Shown piece by piece: positions 1 through 9,245 of a DNA stretch of 64,000 bases. Below the pieces are notes generated by a model. That model was not told the DNA's origin. It searched no databases and saw only the letters and a program-made list of their open reading frames with translations. Source of the DNA: Longimicrobiaceae bacterium (GTDB taxonomy: Bacteria > Gemmatimonadota > Gemmatimonadetes > Longimicrobiales > Longimicrobiaceae); the NCBI GenBank assembly GCA_030447645.1, contig JAUJOM010000008.1:51798-115797 (forward strand), written 5' to 3'. The stretch's first letter is position 1; every line of letters begins with the position of its first letter. Made by a program: the position numbers and the translations under genes.

Positions 1-1
1 C

Positions 2-763
2 AAGGGGCCGCGCCTGATCTTGTCCCGTGCCGATCCGCTCTTCGTTGCGGCCCTCTTCAAGCTGGAGGTTCCGGAAATTCAGCAGGGAATCGTGGAGATC
101 AGGGGTGTGGCTCGGGAGGTGGGTGGCCGTACCAAGATGGCCGTGTCTTCGCGCGACGATTCCATTGATCCCGTAGGCGCCTGCGTCGGGCTCAAGGGCT
201 CCCGGGTGCGCGCGGTGGTGCAGGAGCTGGGCGGCGAGCGGATCGACATCGTGCCCTGGCACCCCGATCCGGAAGTGTTCGCCAAACGCTCGCTCGCCCC
301 CGCGCGGGTGGCCAAGGTGATTTCGGACTACGACCAGCACACCATGACCGCGATCGTCGACGAGGATCAGCTGAGCCTCGCGATCGGGCGGAGTGGGCAA
401 AACGTGCGGCTCGCCTCGCAGCTGCTGGGCTGGGAACTGAATTTGTTCGGCTCGCGGGATTGGCTGGAGCGTGGAGCCGAGCAAGCCCTCTTCGGCGGGG
501 GGAATGAGGGCGAGTACGAGTCCTCCGATTTCCCGCTCCGCGAGCTGGATCTGCCCCCTGCCACACTGGCGGCTCTGGGGGCGGCTGGGTATACTACATT
601 CTTCGATGTCATCGACTTGGAGCGCGAAGACATGCTCCGCATTCCGGCGATCGGGCCGGTCGAGGCGGATCGCTTGCTCGCCCTGATCGAGGAGTTGACG
701 GTAGAGGACGAGGACGCCCCGGAACCCTCCGCCGCTGCGGATGACAGCGTCGTTCCGGGTTGA
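2..763 (+). CDS. nusA: Transcription termination/antitermination factor NusA, C-terminal part (5' end outside window)
   Basis: The reading frame is open from base 2, so the start codon lies left of the window. NusA binds RNA polymerase and nascent RNA and controls pausing and termination. Visible are the end of the S1 region, then the paired KH domains (DDSIDPVGACVGLKGSRV and IGRSGQNVRLASQLLGW) and a C-terminal helix-hairpin-helix region (IPAIGPVEADRLLALIEEL) with an acidic tail. Its TGA overlaps the TTG start of the next gene by 4 bp, which suggests translational coupling. It heads the classical nusA-infB-rbfA-truB cluster, so identity is secure. Confidence 0.95.
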   Translation, partial: KGPRLILSRADPLFVAALFKLEVPEIQQGIVEIRGVAREVGGRTKMAVSSRDDSIDPVGACVGLKGSRVRAVVQELGGERIDIVPWHPDPEVFAKRSLAPARVAKVISDYDQHTMTAIVDEDQLSLAIGRSGQNVRLASQLLGWELNLFGSRDWLERGAEQALFGGGNEGEYESSDFPLRELDLPPATLAALGAAGYTTFFDVIDLEREDMLRIPAIGPVEADRLLALIEELTVEDEDAPEPSAAADDSVVPG

Positions 764-1077
764 ACCCGCTGCTCGGGCTGCTCGGGCTCGCGGCTCGTGC
801 CGGCGCGCTGGTGGCCGGCACGGAGGCTGTACGGGCCGAGGTCCGGGATGGCAACGTCCAGTGTGTGCTGCTGGCAGCTGACGCGGCCGTCGGACAGAGA
901 AGCAAGCTGATTCCCCTGTTGGACGCTCGCGGCGTTCGGCACTACACCCGGTTTTCCCGTGCGGAGCTGGGCCGTGCCACCGGGCGCGCGCCGACCTCCG
1001 CGATCGGCATCAAGAATGCCGGATTCGCGCGGCGCGTCCAGGAGCTGGCCGCCGGCACATCGCTATCGCAGCACTGA
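760..1077 (+). CDS. L7Ae/L30e-family RNA-binding protein (YlxQ-like)
   Basis: A 105-residue protein that starts at TTG 760 inside the nusA stop. The N-terminal LLGLAARAGALVAGTEAV, the central VLLAADAA and the late SAIGIKNAGFARRV match the L7Ae/L30e/S12e/Gadd45 fold found as YlxQ between nusA and infB in Firmicutes. YlxQ-like proteins are thought to bind kink-turn RNA. The ylxR (RnpM) gene that often sits between nusA and ylxQ is absent here. The family call rests on position, length and motif pattern. Confidence 0.8.
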   Translation: MNPLLGLLGLAARAGALVAGTEAVRAEVRDGNVQCVLLAADAAVGQRSKLIPLLDARGVRHYTRFSRAELGRATGRAPTSAIGIKNAGFARRVQELAAGTSLSQH

Positions 1078-1103
1078 AATTTTTCGGAGGAAGCTCAGGT
1101 CCC

Positions 1104-3845
1104 ATGCGTGTGTACGAAGTCGCCAAGGAGTTAAACGTTTCGCCGGAAGCCTTGGTGCATCTCCTGCGGGAGCTGGACATACCCGTCCGCAGCCACATGA
1201 CGCCGCTCGCTGATGAGCACGTGGCCCGTGTGCGTACGATGCTGGAGCGCGGGCGACGCCGCGGGTTGCAGGATTCCGATGCTGCCGCTGAAGCTGCCGC
1301 CCAGGACGCGAACGTCGGAACTCGTCGTCGCCGCCGTCGAGCGGTGGAGGCCACCGGGGACGAAGGCGCCGCCATGACCGCGGAACTGGACTCCACCGCA
1401 TCGCCCATGGCGGATGCGGCCGAGGCGATGCAGGCCGAAGCGGCCGAGGACGCCGCGGAGCGAGGCGCCGATCTGGTCACCGTCGGCGGAGCGCCACCGC
1501 AGGGTGTGACGCTGGTGGTCGGGTCACCTGTGGCACCGTCGGCACCGGACCCGGTCGTTGTGATGCCGATGCCCCCAGCGCCGGTACGTCCCGCAGCGGA
1601 CCATGTCCGCCGCCCGCCGCCGCCTTCGGCCCGGCCCACGCCGGTGCGCCGTCCCGAGTCACGTCCGGAACGCATTGCTGCCGTCAGCCCCACGGCGGCG
1701 CGAGTGGAAACACCGGCGCCCGCCCGGCCGCCGCGCGCCGCCGACCTGGCTCCGCCGATGCCCGTGCGCCGTGGCGCTCCCCCGGCTCCGCCGCGCGTTG
1801 CCCAACCGTCCGCGCAGCGTCCGCAGCAACAGCCGGGCTTCAGCCCCACCGCGGGTGCGGCTGGCGCAGCCGGTGCCGGGAAGAAGAAAAAAGACAAAAA
1901 GAAGCGCAAGGGTGGTGTGGATCAGGAGGCCGTCGATCAAAACTTCCGCAAAACGATGGCGGCGATGGGCAGTGGTCCCCGTCGGCGGCGTTCGCGGGAT
2001 ACAGGGCCGAGTGCTCACGACATGCGTGTGGAGGAGCAGGAACGGATTCGCATCGAAGAAGCCGAAACGGTGCGGGTGAACGAGTTCCTCACGGTCGCCG
2101 AGCTTGCCGAATTGATCGACGTCTCACCCACGCAGATCATCTCCTCCGCGTTCAAGAACCTGGGCCTGATGGTCACCATCAACCAGCGGCTGGACTTCGA
2201 CCAGATCGAGCTGTTGCTGGACGAGTTCGGCTTCCGCGCCGTCCGGGAGGAAGAGTACGGCGGGGACATGGAGGAGGAAGCGGAGGCGGATGCCGCCGAA
2301 GACCTGTCGCCCCGGCCCCCGGTGGTTACCGTCATGGGCCACGTGGACCATGGCAAGACCTCGCTGCTCGACTACATCCGCAAGGCCAACGTGATCGCGG
2401 GTGAGGCGGGTGGCATCACCCAGCACATCGGCGCCTACCACGTCGAGCTGGGCGACAACCGGGCGATCTCCTTTCTGGATACGCCGGGCCACGCGGCTTT
2501 CACCGCGATGCGGGCCCGGGGTGCCGAGGTCACCGACGTGGTGATCCTGGTGGTGGCTGCCGACGACTCGGTGATGCCGCAAACCATCGAAGCGATCTCC
2601 CACGCTCGCAACGCGGGTGTGCCGCTCGTGGTAGCGGTCAACAAGGTCGACCTTCCCGACTCAAACCCGATGAAGGTCAAGCAGGATCTGCTGCAGCACG
2701 GCGTCGTGCTGGAAGAGTTCGGTGGCGACGTGATGAGCGCCGAGGTTTCGGCGAAGCGGGGGACGGGTGTGGACGACCTGCTCGCCAAGGTGCTGTTGCA
2801 GGCGGAGATCCTGGAGCTGCAGGCCAACGCTGGCCGTGAGGCGCACGGCACCGTGATCGAGGCCCAGCTGGACGTCGGCAAAGGCCCGGTGGCCACCGTG
2901 CTGGTGACCAACGGGACGCTGCGGGTAGGCGACCACGTGGTGTGCGGGCTCTTCAGTGGCCGGATTCGGGCGATGCTTGACGAACGGAACCGGCCCGTGG
3001 CGGAAGCCGGACCTGCCATCCCGGTGCAGGTTCTCGGTCTGGCGGGCGTTCCCGCCGCGGGTGACCAGCTCGTGTCCATGCCCGCCGATCGCGCCGCGGA
3101 GATCTCGCAGACGCGCCAGCGATTGGAGCGCGAAAAGCGCATGCGCATCCGCAGCCGCGGCGTCAAGCTCACCGATCTGTCCAAGATGCTGGCACGCGGA
3201 GAAGCGGTCCAGCTCAACCTGGTCATCAAGGGGGACGTGGACGGCTCCGTGCAGGCGCTCTCTGACGCACTGGAGCAGCTCGGCACGCCTGAAGTGGGGG
3301 TGCAGGTCATCCACCGCGGCGTCGGAGCGATCAACGAGTCGGACGTGCTGCTCGCTTCCACCGCGGGAGCGATCATCATCGGCTTCCACGTTCGCCCCTC
3401 TGCGGATGCACGCGCGGTGGCGGAGCGGGAAGACGTCGACATCCGGCTGTACAACATCATCTACGAGGCCACCGCGGAGGTGCGTGCCGCGATGGAAGGC
3501 TTGCTGTCGCCGGAGGAGCGCGAAGTACTGCTCGGGGCCGCGGAGGTTCGGCAGATCTTTAAAGTGCCGCGGGTGGGGACGGTGGCGGGCTGCATGGTCA
3601 CGCAGGGCGAGCTTCAGCGTCGCAGCCGGATCCGGGTCGTGCGCGACGCGGTGCAGATCTACGAAGGCGAGCTGGGCAGCTTGAAGCGCTTCAAGGACGA
3701 TGTTCGGGAAGTGCGTGAAGGATTCGAGTGCGGTCTCAACATCAACAACTTCAACGATATCAAGGTTGGTGACACGATCGAGTGCTACCGGGTCGAGGAG
3801 GTTGCTCGCACACTCGCCGGGTTAGCGGCCGCCGCCGACCGGTAA
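1104..3845 (+). CDS. infB: Translation initiation factor IF-2
   Basis: A 913-residue GTPase that places initiator fMet-tRNA on the 30S subunit and promotes subunit joining. An IF2_N helical module lies at about residues 1-55, followed by an Ala/Pro/Arg-rich low-complexity linker to about 260 and a Lys-rich patch (KKKKDKKKRKGG). A second IF2_N-like module covers about 315-375. The G domain shows GHVDHGKTS near 411, DTPGH near 459 and NKVD near 513, followed by domains II-IV. A GGAGG Shine-Dalgarno sits before the ATG. The long disordered linker is typical of high-GC phyla. Confidence 0.97.
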   Translation: MRVYEVAKELNVSPEALVHLLRELDIPVRSHMTPLADEHVARVRTMLERGRRRGLQDSDAAAEAAAQDANVGTRRRRRRAVEATGDEGAAMTAELDSTASPMADAAEAMQAEAAEDAAERGADLVTVGGAPPQGVTLVVGSPVAPSAPDPVVVMPMPPAPVRPAADHVRRPPPPSARPTPVRRPESRPERIAAVSPTAARVETPAPARPPRAADLAPPMPVRRGAPPAPPRVAQPSAQRPQQQPGFSPTAGAAGAAGAGKKKKDKKKRKGGVDQEAVDQNFRKTMAAMGSGPRRRRSRDTGPSAHDMRVEEQERIRIEEAETVRVNEFLTVAELAELIDVSPTQIISSAFKNLGLMVTINQRLDFDQIELLLDEFGFRAVREEEYGGDMEEEAEADAAEDLSPRPPVVTVMGHVDHGKTSLLDYIRKANVIAGEAGGITQHIGAYHVELGDNRAISFLDTPGHAAFTAMRARGAEVTDVVILVVAADDSVMPQTIEAISHARNAGVPLVVAVNKVDLPDSNPMKVKQDLLQHGVVLEEFGGDVMSAEVSAKRGTGVDDLLAKVLLQAEILELQANAGREAHGTVIEAQLDVGKGPVATVLVTNGTLRVGDHVVCGLFSGRIRAMLDERNRPVAEAGPAIPVQVLGLAGVPAAGDQLVSMPADRAAEISQTRQRLEREKRMRIRSRGVKLTDLSKMLARGEAVQLNLVIKGDVDGSVQALSDALEQLGTPEVGVQVIHRGVGAINESDVLLASTAGAIIIGFHVRPSADARAVAEREDVDIRLYNIIYEATAEVRAAMEGLLSPEEREVLLGAAEVRQIFKVPRVGTVAGCMVTQGELQRRSRIRVVRDAVQIYEGELGSLKRFKDDVREVREGFECGLNINNFNDIKVGDTIECYRVEEVARTLAGLAAAADR

Positions 3846-3860
3846 GCGGGAGAGCGCACC

Positions 3861-4226
3861 ATGCCGCGTTTCAAACGTACGGATCGGATCAACGAGCTGC
3901 TCCGCGAGGAATTGTCGGTTTTGATCCGGGACGAGGTCCGCGATCCGCGTGTCGGTCTGGCGACGATCACGGCCGTGGAAACGTCGCCCGAGCTGGACCA
4001 CGCCCGCATCTACATCAGTACCCTGGGCGAGGACGATGAAAAGCAGGAGATCCTCGCGGGGCTGCAAAGTGCCGCCGGTTTCCTGCGCGGTCAGCTGGGG
4101 CGTCGGCTGCACCTGCGGCGCATCCCGGAGCTGCACTTCGGCATCGACCGGGTTCTGGAGGGGGCGCAGCGCATCGAAACGCTTCTCCGCGAAGCCCTGC
4201 CGGACTCGCCGCCGAACGAGGAGTGA
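3861..4226 (+). CDS. rbfA: Ribosome-binding factor A
   Basis: A 121-residue KH-like protein that assists maturation of the 16S rRNA 5' end in 30S subunits. The N-terminal RTDRINELLREELSVLIRDEVRDPR and the central DHARIYIST are characteristic of RbfA. It starts 15 bp after infB, and its stop overlaps the GTG start of truB by 4 bp. Length matches the family. Confidence 0.95.
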   Translation: MPRFKRTDRINELLREELSVLIRDEVRDPRVGLATITAVETSPELDHARIYISTLGEDDEKQEILAGLQSAAGFLRGQLGRRLHLRRIPELHFGIDRVLEGAQRIETLLREALPDSPPNEE

Positions 4227-5098
4227 TCCCGGCTTCGGGTGTTCTCCCGATCGACAAGCCGGAGGGCCCGACCTCCCACGACGTCGTGGCTGCCGTCCGC
4301 CAAGCCCTGGGGATCCGACAGGTTGGTCATACCGGGACGCTGGACCCGTTCGCCAGCGGCCTGCTCCTAGTTTGCGTCGGTTCGGCGACCCGGCTGGCCG
4401 AATACCTGGTCGGGCTCCCCAAAACGTATCGCGCTACGCTGGTTCTGGGTGTTGCCACCGACACCGACGACAAGGCTGGCACTCCCGTGCACAGCTCCGA
4501 AGCATGGCGTGATGTCACCCCCGAGCAGATTCGCACGGCGATCGCGGAGCAGATCGGAACGCTGCAGCAGATCCCGCCCGCGTACTCGGCGAAGAAAGTG
4601 GCGGGGAAGCGGATGTACGCTGTCGCCCGTCAGGGCGGTGAGGTGGAGCGCACTCCCGCTACGGTGACCATCCACGGCATCGACGTGCTGCGCATCGCTC
4701 CTCCGGAGGTGGAGTTCGAGGTGGCGTGCTCCAAGGGAACCTACATCCGCGCGATTGCCCGGGACGTGGGTGAAGCGCTGGCCGTCGGGGCTCACCTTGC
4801 CGCTCTGCGTCGCACGGGAGTTGGCTCCTGGAAAGTTGACGATGCCCTCCCGCTTGACACCCTTGGCGATGCTGAAGCCATCGCGCGCGCCTGCATCAGC
4901 CCGGCGAACGCTGTGTCACACCTCCCCGTACTGCAAGTAGAGCCCGCTCATCTGGAGAATCTCTCTCGGGGGGGGCGAATCCCCGCATCGTCCGGGATTC
5001 CTGAAAACACCCCCGTAGCCCTGCGATCCGGCGAGACGCTGCTCGCCATCGGCGAGCGCATCGGGACCGCGGTGCAGCCCCGCAAGGTGCTTGCATGA
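4223..5098 (+). CDS. truB: tRNA pseudouridine(55) synthase
   Basis: A 291-residue enzyme that forms pseudouridine 55 in the T loop of tRNAs. The motif GHTGTLDPFASGLL near residues 35-48 carries the catalytic Asp. The PPAYSAKKVAGKRMY block and the KGTYIRAIARDVG block are also family signatures. The GTG start overlaps rbfA, and the 3' end overlaps ribF as ATGA. A C-terminal PUA-like extension follows the catalytic domain. Confidence 0.96.
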   Translation: MIPASGVLPIDKPEGPTSHDVVAAVRQALGIRQVGHTGTLDPFASGLLLVCVGSATRLAEYLVGLPKTYRATLVLGVATDTDDKAGTPVHSSEAWRDVTPEQIRTAIAEQIGTLQQIPPAYSAKKVAGKRMYAVARQGGEVERTPATVTIHGIDVLRIAPPEVEFEVACSKGTYIRAIARDVGEALAVGAHLAALRRTGVGSWKVDDALPLDTLGDAEAIARACISPANAVSHLPVLQVEPAHLENLSRGGRIPASSGIPENTPVALRSGETLLAIGERIGTAVQPRKVLA

Positions 5099-6039
5099 CC
5101 GAAGCACCCGGACTTCCGCGGGACGGCCGCGGCGCGGTGGTCACAGTGGGTACCTTTGACGGGCTCCATCGCGGGCATCACGAGGTACTTCGGGAGATCG
5201 TGGGGCGCGCCGAGCGGGCCGGGCGCCGCAGCGTACTGGTCACCTTTCATCCCCACCCGCTCCGCATCATCCGCCCGGAGGACGCCCCACCCCTCCTTAC
5301 CACTGCGGCGGAGAAAAAGGAAATTCTCGCCGCCTCGGGGCTGGAGTATGCGGTCTTCCTGGAGTTCACCCGGGGCTTGCAGCAGTACTCGGCCCGCCGC
5401 TTCGTAACGGAGATCCTTCTGGACCGGCTGGGGATGGAGGAGCTGGTGATCGGCTACGACCACGGCTTCGGGCGGGATCGTGAGGGGGGTGTGGACACGC
5501 TGCGCGAGATCGGCGACGAGCTCGGCTTCGCGGTGGACGTGGTGGAAGCGGTGCACGCGCTGGATACGCCGATCTCGGCTACCCGTATCCGGCGTGCTCT
5601 GGCGGGCGGTGATGTGGTTGCGGCCGCACAGGGGCTGGGCCGGCCCTATGCACTCGAGGGGCCGGTGGTTCACGGGATGCGGCGGGGACGCAAGCTCGGG
5701 TTTCCCACCGCGAACATCGCGGTGGCGGACACCGAAAAGCTGCTTCCCCATGAAGGTGTGTACGCCGTGCGCGGTGTGGTGAATGGCGAACGGATTCCCG
5801 GCTTGCTGCACCTGGGACCACGTCCGACGTTTCGTGGCTCCCCGCCCACCGTGGAACTGCACCTGCTCGGCTGGGCGGGTGACCTGTATGGGATGCGGGT
5901 GCGAGTGGAGTTTTGCGCGTGGCTTCGTGAAATCCTCCCCTTTGCTTCGGCCGCTGCACTGGTGGAGCAGATGGAGCGGGATCGGGACGCCGGCTGGGAG
6001 GTGCTCCGCGGCCAACAAGGCCCAAGTGCTTGTCTGTAA
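5095..6039 (+). CDS. ribF: Bifunctional riboflavin kinase / FAD synthetase
   Basis: A 314-residue enzyme that converts riboflavin to FMN and FMN to FAD. The N-terminal nucleotidyltransferase shows TVGTFDGLHRGHHEVL near residues 18-33 and ISATRIRRAL. The C-terminal flavokinase half begins near PYALEGPVVHGMRRGRKLGFPTAN. It is coupled to truB by a 4-bp ATGA overlap, the usual bacterial neighbour order truB-ribF-rpsO. Confidence 0.96.
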   Translation: MTEAPGLPRDGRGAVVTVGTFDGLHRGHHEVLREIVGRAERAGRRSVLVTFHPHPLRIIRPEDAPPLLTTAAEKKEILAASGLEYAVFLEFTRGLQQYSARRFVTEILLDRLGMEELVIGYDHGFGRDREGGVDTLREIGDELGFAVDVVEAVHALDTPISATRIRRALAGGDVVAAAQGLGRPYALEGPVVHGMRRGRKLGFPTANIAVADTEKLLPHEGVYAVRGVVNGERIPGLLHLGPRPTFRGSPPTVELHLLGWAGDLYGMRVRVEFCAWLREILPFASAAALVEQMERDRDAGWEVLRGQQGPSACL

Positions 6040-6058
6040 CTGAGTCACCTGTTACATT
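6030..6058 (+). promoter_or_regulatory. Possible sigma70-type promoter upstream of rpsO
   Basis: TTGTCT at 6030-6035 and TACATT at 6053-6058 are separated by 17 bp, at the end of ribF and about 50 bp before the rpsO GTG. This would allow rpsO-pnp to be transcribed independently, as in other bacteria. The call rests on motif match alone. Confidence 0.3.
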
Positions 6059-6107
6059 CCAGGATTATTTACTTCCTGACCAGCACTGACTCTTCTGGAG
6101 GTTCCAC

Positions 6108-6368
6108 GTGGCGTTTGAACGTCAAGCCGTAATCGAGAAGTACCGTTTACACGAAAATGATCGGGGGAGCACCCGCGTCCAAATCGCGCTGCTGACCGCA
6201 CGAATCACTGACCTGACAGGTCACTTCCGCGAACACAAGAAGGACCATCACTCGCGGCACGGCCTGTTGAAGATGGTGGGGCAGCGACGAAGCCTCCTGA
6301 ACTATCTGCGCAAGACGGACCTGGAGGGGTATCGCACCCTGATTGCCGACCTGGGACTCCGGCACTAA
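6108..6368 (+). CDS. rpsO: 30S ribosomal protein S15
   Basis: An 86-residue primary 16S rRNA-binding protein. Family signatures are [34 protein letters not shown] and [12 protein letters not shown]. The GTG start at 6108 is preceded by a strong TGGAGG Shine-Dalgarno. Only about 65 bp separate it from pnp, the conserved rpsO-pnp pair. Confidence 0.97.
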   Translation: MAFERQAVIEKYRLHENDRGSTRVQIALLTARITDLTGHFREHKKDHHSRHGLLKMVGQRRSLLNYLRKTDLEGYRTLIADLGLRH

Positions 6369-6381
6369 GCAACAAGCTCCC

Positions 6382-6412
6382 ACGCCGCACGGACAACCGG
6401 TTCGTGCGGCGT
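6382..6412 (+). promoter_or_regulatory. Perfect 10-bp hairpin in the rpsO-pnp intergenic region
   Basis: Arms ACGCCGCACG (6382-6391) and CGTGCGGCGT (6403-6412) flank an 11-nt loop that is itself partly palindromic (AACCGGTT). No T-tract follows, so it is not a classical intrinsic terminator. In E. coli a hairpin at this place is the RNase III processing and autoregulation site for pnp. The same role here is inference. Confidence 0.55.
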
Positions 6413-6434
6413 TCGCATACAAAGACGAGAAGAG

Positions 6435-9237
6435 ATGCCGAAAACGGAAACGCAGTTCGCAGGACGTCCGCTGATCATCGAGACGGGGAAGATGGCCCGG
6501 CAGGCGGATGGATCGTGCACGGTGCAGTTTGGGGAGACCACGGTGCTATGCACGGCCGTCGCACAGGACACGCCCACGCACCTGCCCTTTTTCCCCCTGA
6601 CGGTTGAATACCGCGAGCGCACCTACGCGGCGGGGAAAATCCCCGGTGGGTTCATCAAGCGGGAAGGGCGCCCCTCCGACAAGGAGATTCTGTCCGCCCG
6701 GCTTCTGGACCGGCCGATCCGCCCCTGTTCCCGGAAAGCTTCGCCAACGAAACACAGATCTTTGTGTACGTCATCTCCGCGGACCAGGAGAATGACGCGG
6801 ACACCATCGCGCTGACCGGTGCCTCGCTGGCGTTGTCCATGAGCCGTATCCCCTTTGCCGGGCCTGTCGCCGCGGTGCGGATCGGCCGGATTCAGGGACA
6901 GTGGGTATTGAACCCCACCTTCCAGCAGCTTGAGTACTCAGACCTGGAGCTGATTGTCGCCGGCACGGATACGGCGATCACCATGGTGGAGGGCGGCGCG
7001 CTCGAAGTCGCCGAAGAAGACATCGCCGAGGCGCTGCAGGTCGCCCACCGTGGCATCCGTGAATTGATCGGCATCCAGCGGCAGGTGCTGGGCAGCATTG
7101 AAAAGCCCGCCCAGATGACCTGGACCCCAAGCAGGTGGAGCCCAGCTTGCGGGAGCGTGTACTGAGCGCCGCCACGGACCGCGTCCGCAGCGCGCTGAAC
7201 ATCGGTGACAAGGCCGAGCGAAACGCCGCCCTCGCGCTGGTTCGCAGCGAGGTGGTGGACGAGTTGGCCGGGGATCACACCGATCTGGCTTCGGCTGACG
7301 TGTCGCCGGTGTTCAAGGAGATCGAGAAGCGCGAGCTGCGTGAGCAGATCCTGACCACCGGCCGTCGCTCCGACGGGCGCGGCGTGGACGACGTGCGGCC
7401 GATCGCCATCGAAGTGGGCCTGCTCCCCCGTACCCACGGCTCCGCCCTGTTCACGCGGGGTCAAACGCAGGCGCTGGGGGTGGCGACACTGGGCACGCAG
7501 GAAGACGAGCAGCGCATCGACTCGATCGACTCGCCTCTGGAGCAGAAGAAGTCGTTCATGCTCCACTACAACTTCCGCCCTTTTCTACGGGAGAGGTGAA
7601 GCCGATGCGCGGTACCAGCCGTCGCGAGATCGGCCACGGCAACCTGGCGGAGCGCGCTCTGGAAGCGCTGCTCCCGGCGTACGACGAGTTCCCCTACACC
7701 ATCCGGATCGTTTCCGACGTGCTGGAGTCCAACGGCTCCAGCTCCATGGCCACGGTATGTGCCGGCTCGCTGGCGCTGATGGATGCGGGTGTGCCGATGC
7801 GCGCCGCCTGCGCCGGTGTGGCCATGGGATTGATCAAGGAAGGCGATCGGGTCGCGGTGCTCACGGACATTCTGGGCCTGGAGGACGCACTCGGGGACAT
7901 GGACTTCAAGGTGGCGGGCACCCGCGAAGGGATCACCTCCATCCAGATGGACATGAAGGTGGAGGGGCTGGAGGTGGAGGTCCTCACGGACGCGCTGACC
8001 CGTGCCCGTCGGCCCGCCTGCACATCCTGGACGAGATGGAGCGGGCGTTGCCAGCCGCTCGCCCCGAGCTGTCGCGCTACGCACCCCGGATCATCACCAT
8101 CAAGGTGAATCCGGCCAAGATCGGTGAGATCATCGGGCCCAAGGGCAAGACGATCCGCGGCATCCAGGAAGCGACTGGTGCCACCATCAACATTGACGAT
8201 GACGGAACGGTGCGCATCTCCTCCGTGTCGGGTGAGGGGGGCGAGCGTGCCGCCGCATGATCACGGGGATGACGGAAGAGCCGGAAGTGGGCCGGATCTA
8301 CGAGGGTGTGGTCAAGAGCACCACTGCCTTCGGTGCGTTTGTGGAGATTCTTCCCGGCACTGCCACATCTCGGAGCTGGCGGAGGGCCGTGTCGCCAACA
8401 CCGAGGATGTGGTCAAGCGTGGAGACGTGGTGCGGGTGAAGCTGCTGGCCGTGGATGAGAAGGGGCGGCTCCGCTTGTCCGCAAGGCGGCCGAAGGCGGC
8501 GCCCGCCGGCGCCGCCGAGCCTGTGCCTTAAGCGGGGCGAGGGGCGCGTCACCGTGCCCGCCAAGCCGAGCTTCGCCGTGGATGCAGCGGCACGGGATTT
8601 CCCGAGGCGGTACATTGCGCGGACCGACGATGAGGCGCACCAGAGTACCGGCGTTGAACGTATCCTCGGAGTGGTCCGAGTGGTCAACCGCTTACGCGTC
8701 GCGTCCGCGGATCGAGTTGCTTCCGATCCACAGGCCGAGAGGGTTCGCGTCGCGCGACTGCCGCAGCTCCGAGAGCCTTGGGCCCTTGGCGATCAGGGTT
8801 GCCGGGGGTGTCCGCTTGGGCGGTCCCAACACACCATCCTGGGTTTGACTCTGCCCAGGATTCTCCCCAGCGGGCAGCCTTCGCGATCAGGTTCGCCAGC
8901 GGTGCGCATCTCCTCAGTGTCGGGTGAGGGGGGCGAGCGTGCCCGCCGCATGATCACGGGCATGACCGAAGAGCCGGAAGTCGGCCGGATCTACGAGGGT
9001 GTGGTCAAGAGCACCACTGCCTTCGGTGCGTTTGTGGAGATTCTTCCCGGTACGGAGGGATTGTGCCACATCTCGGAGCTGGCGGAGGGCCGTGTCGCCA
9101 ACACCGAGGATGTGGTGAAGCGTGGAGACGTGGTGCGGGTGAAGCTGCTGGCCGTGGATGAGAAGGGGCGGCTCCGCTTGTCCCGCAAGGCAGCCACGGC
9201 CGAGGAGGCGGCACCCGCCGGCGCCGCCGTCGGGTAG
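6435..9237 (+). pseudogene. pnp: Polyribonucleotide nucleotidyltransferase, split by at least four frameshifts and a broken internal duplication
   Basis: PNPase degrades RNA 3'-5' phosphorolytically. The reading runs from ATG 6435 through the first RNase PH domain ([19 protein letters not shown]), the second ([13 protein letters not shown] ... [24 protein letters not shown]), the KH domain (GEIIGPKGKTIRGIQEATGATI) and an S1 domain. Frame changes fall near 6725 (short C run), 7113, 7578 (T run), 8016 and 8250, each consistent with one lost base. The first S1 copy (about 8270-8530) also lacks 10 bp near 8352 and a base near 8484. An intact second copy of the S1 end lies at about 8945-9237. Because pnp is strongly conserved, most frameshifts are probably sequence errors. 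Confidence 0.85.
8207..8899 (+). repeat. Degenerate direct-repeat copy A of the pnp 3' end plus downstream DNA
   Basis: Copy A begins at the junction motif CGGTGCGCATCTCC and repeats, with many deletions, what follows at 8900-10070. 8207-8530 matches 8900-9237. 8531-8690 matches pieces of 9240-9520, and the right arm of the pnp terminator hairpin is missing. 8700-8900 matches shuffled pieces of 9860-10050. About 400 bp of copy B have no counterpart. It contains no intact gene. Confidence 0.75.
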
Positions 9238-9245
9238 CCTCCGCC

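Noticed and set aside
1010..1909. Long minus-strand reading frames over infB and similar high-GC shadows
   Set aside because: Low-complexity Ala/Arg/Gly translations opposite a conserved gene; typical third-position GC shadows.
6382..6412. The rpsO-pnp hairpin as an intrinsic terminator
   Set aside because: No T-tract follows and pnp begins soon after.
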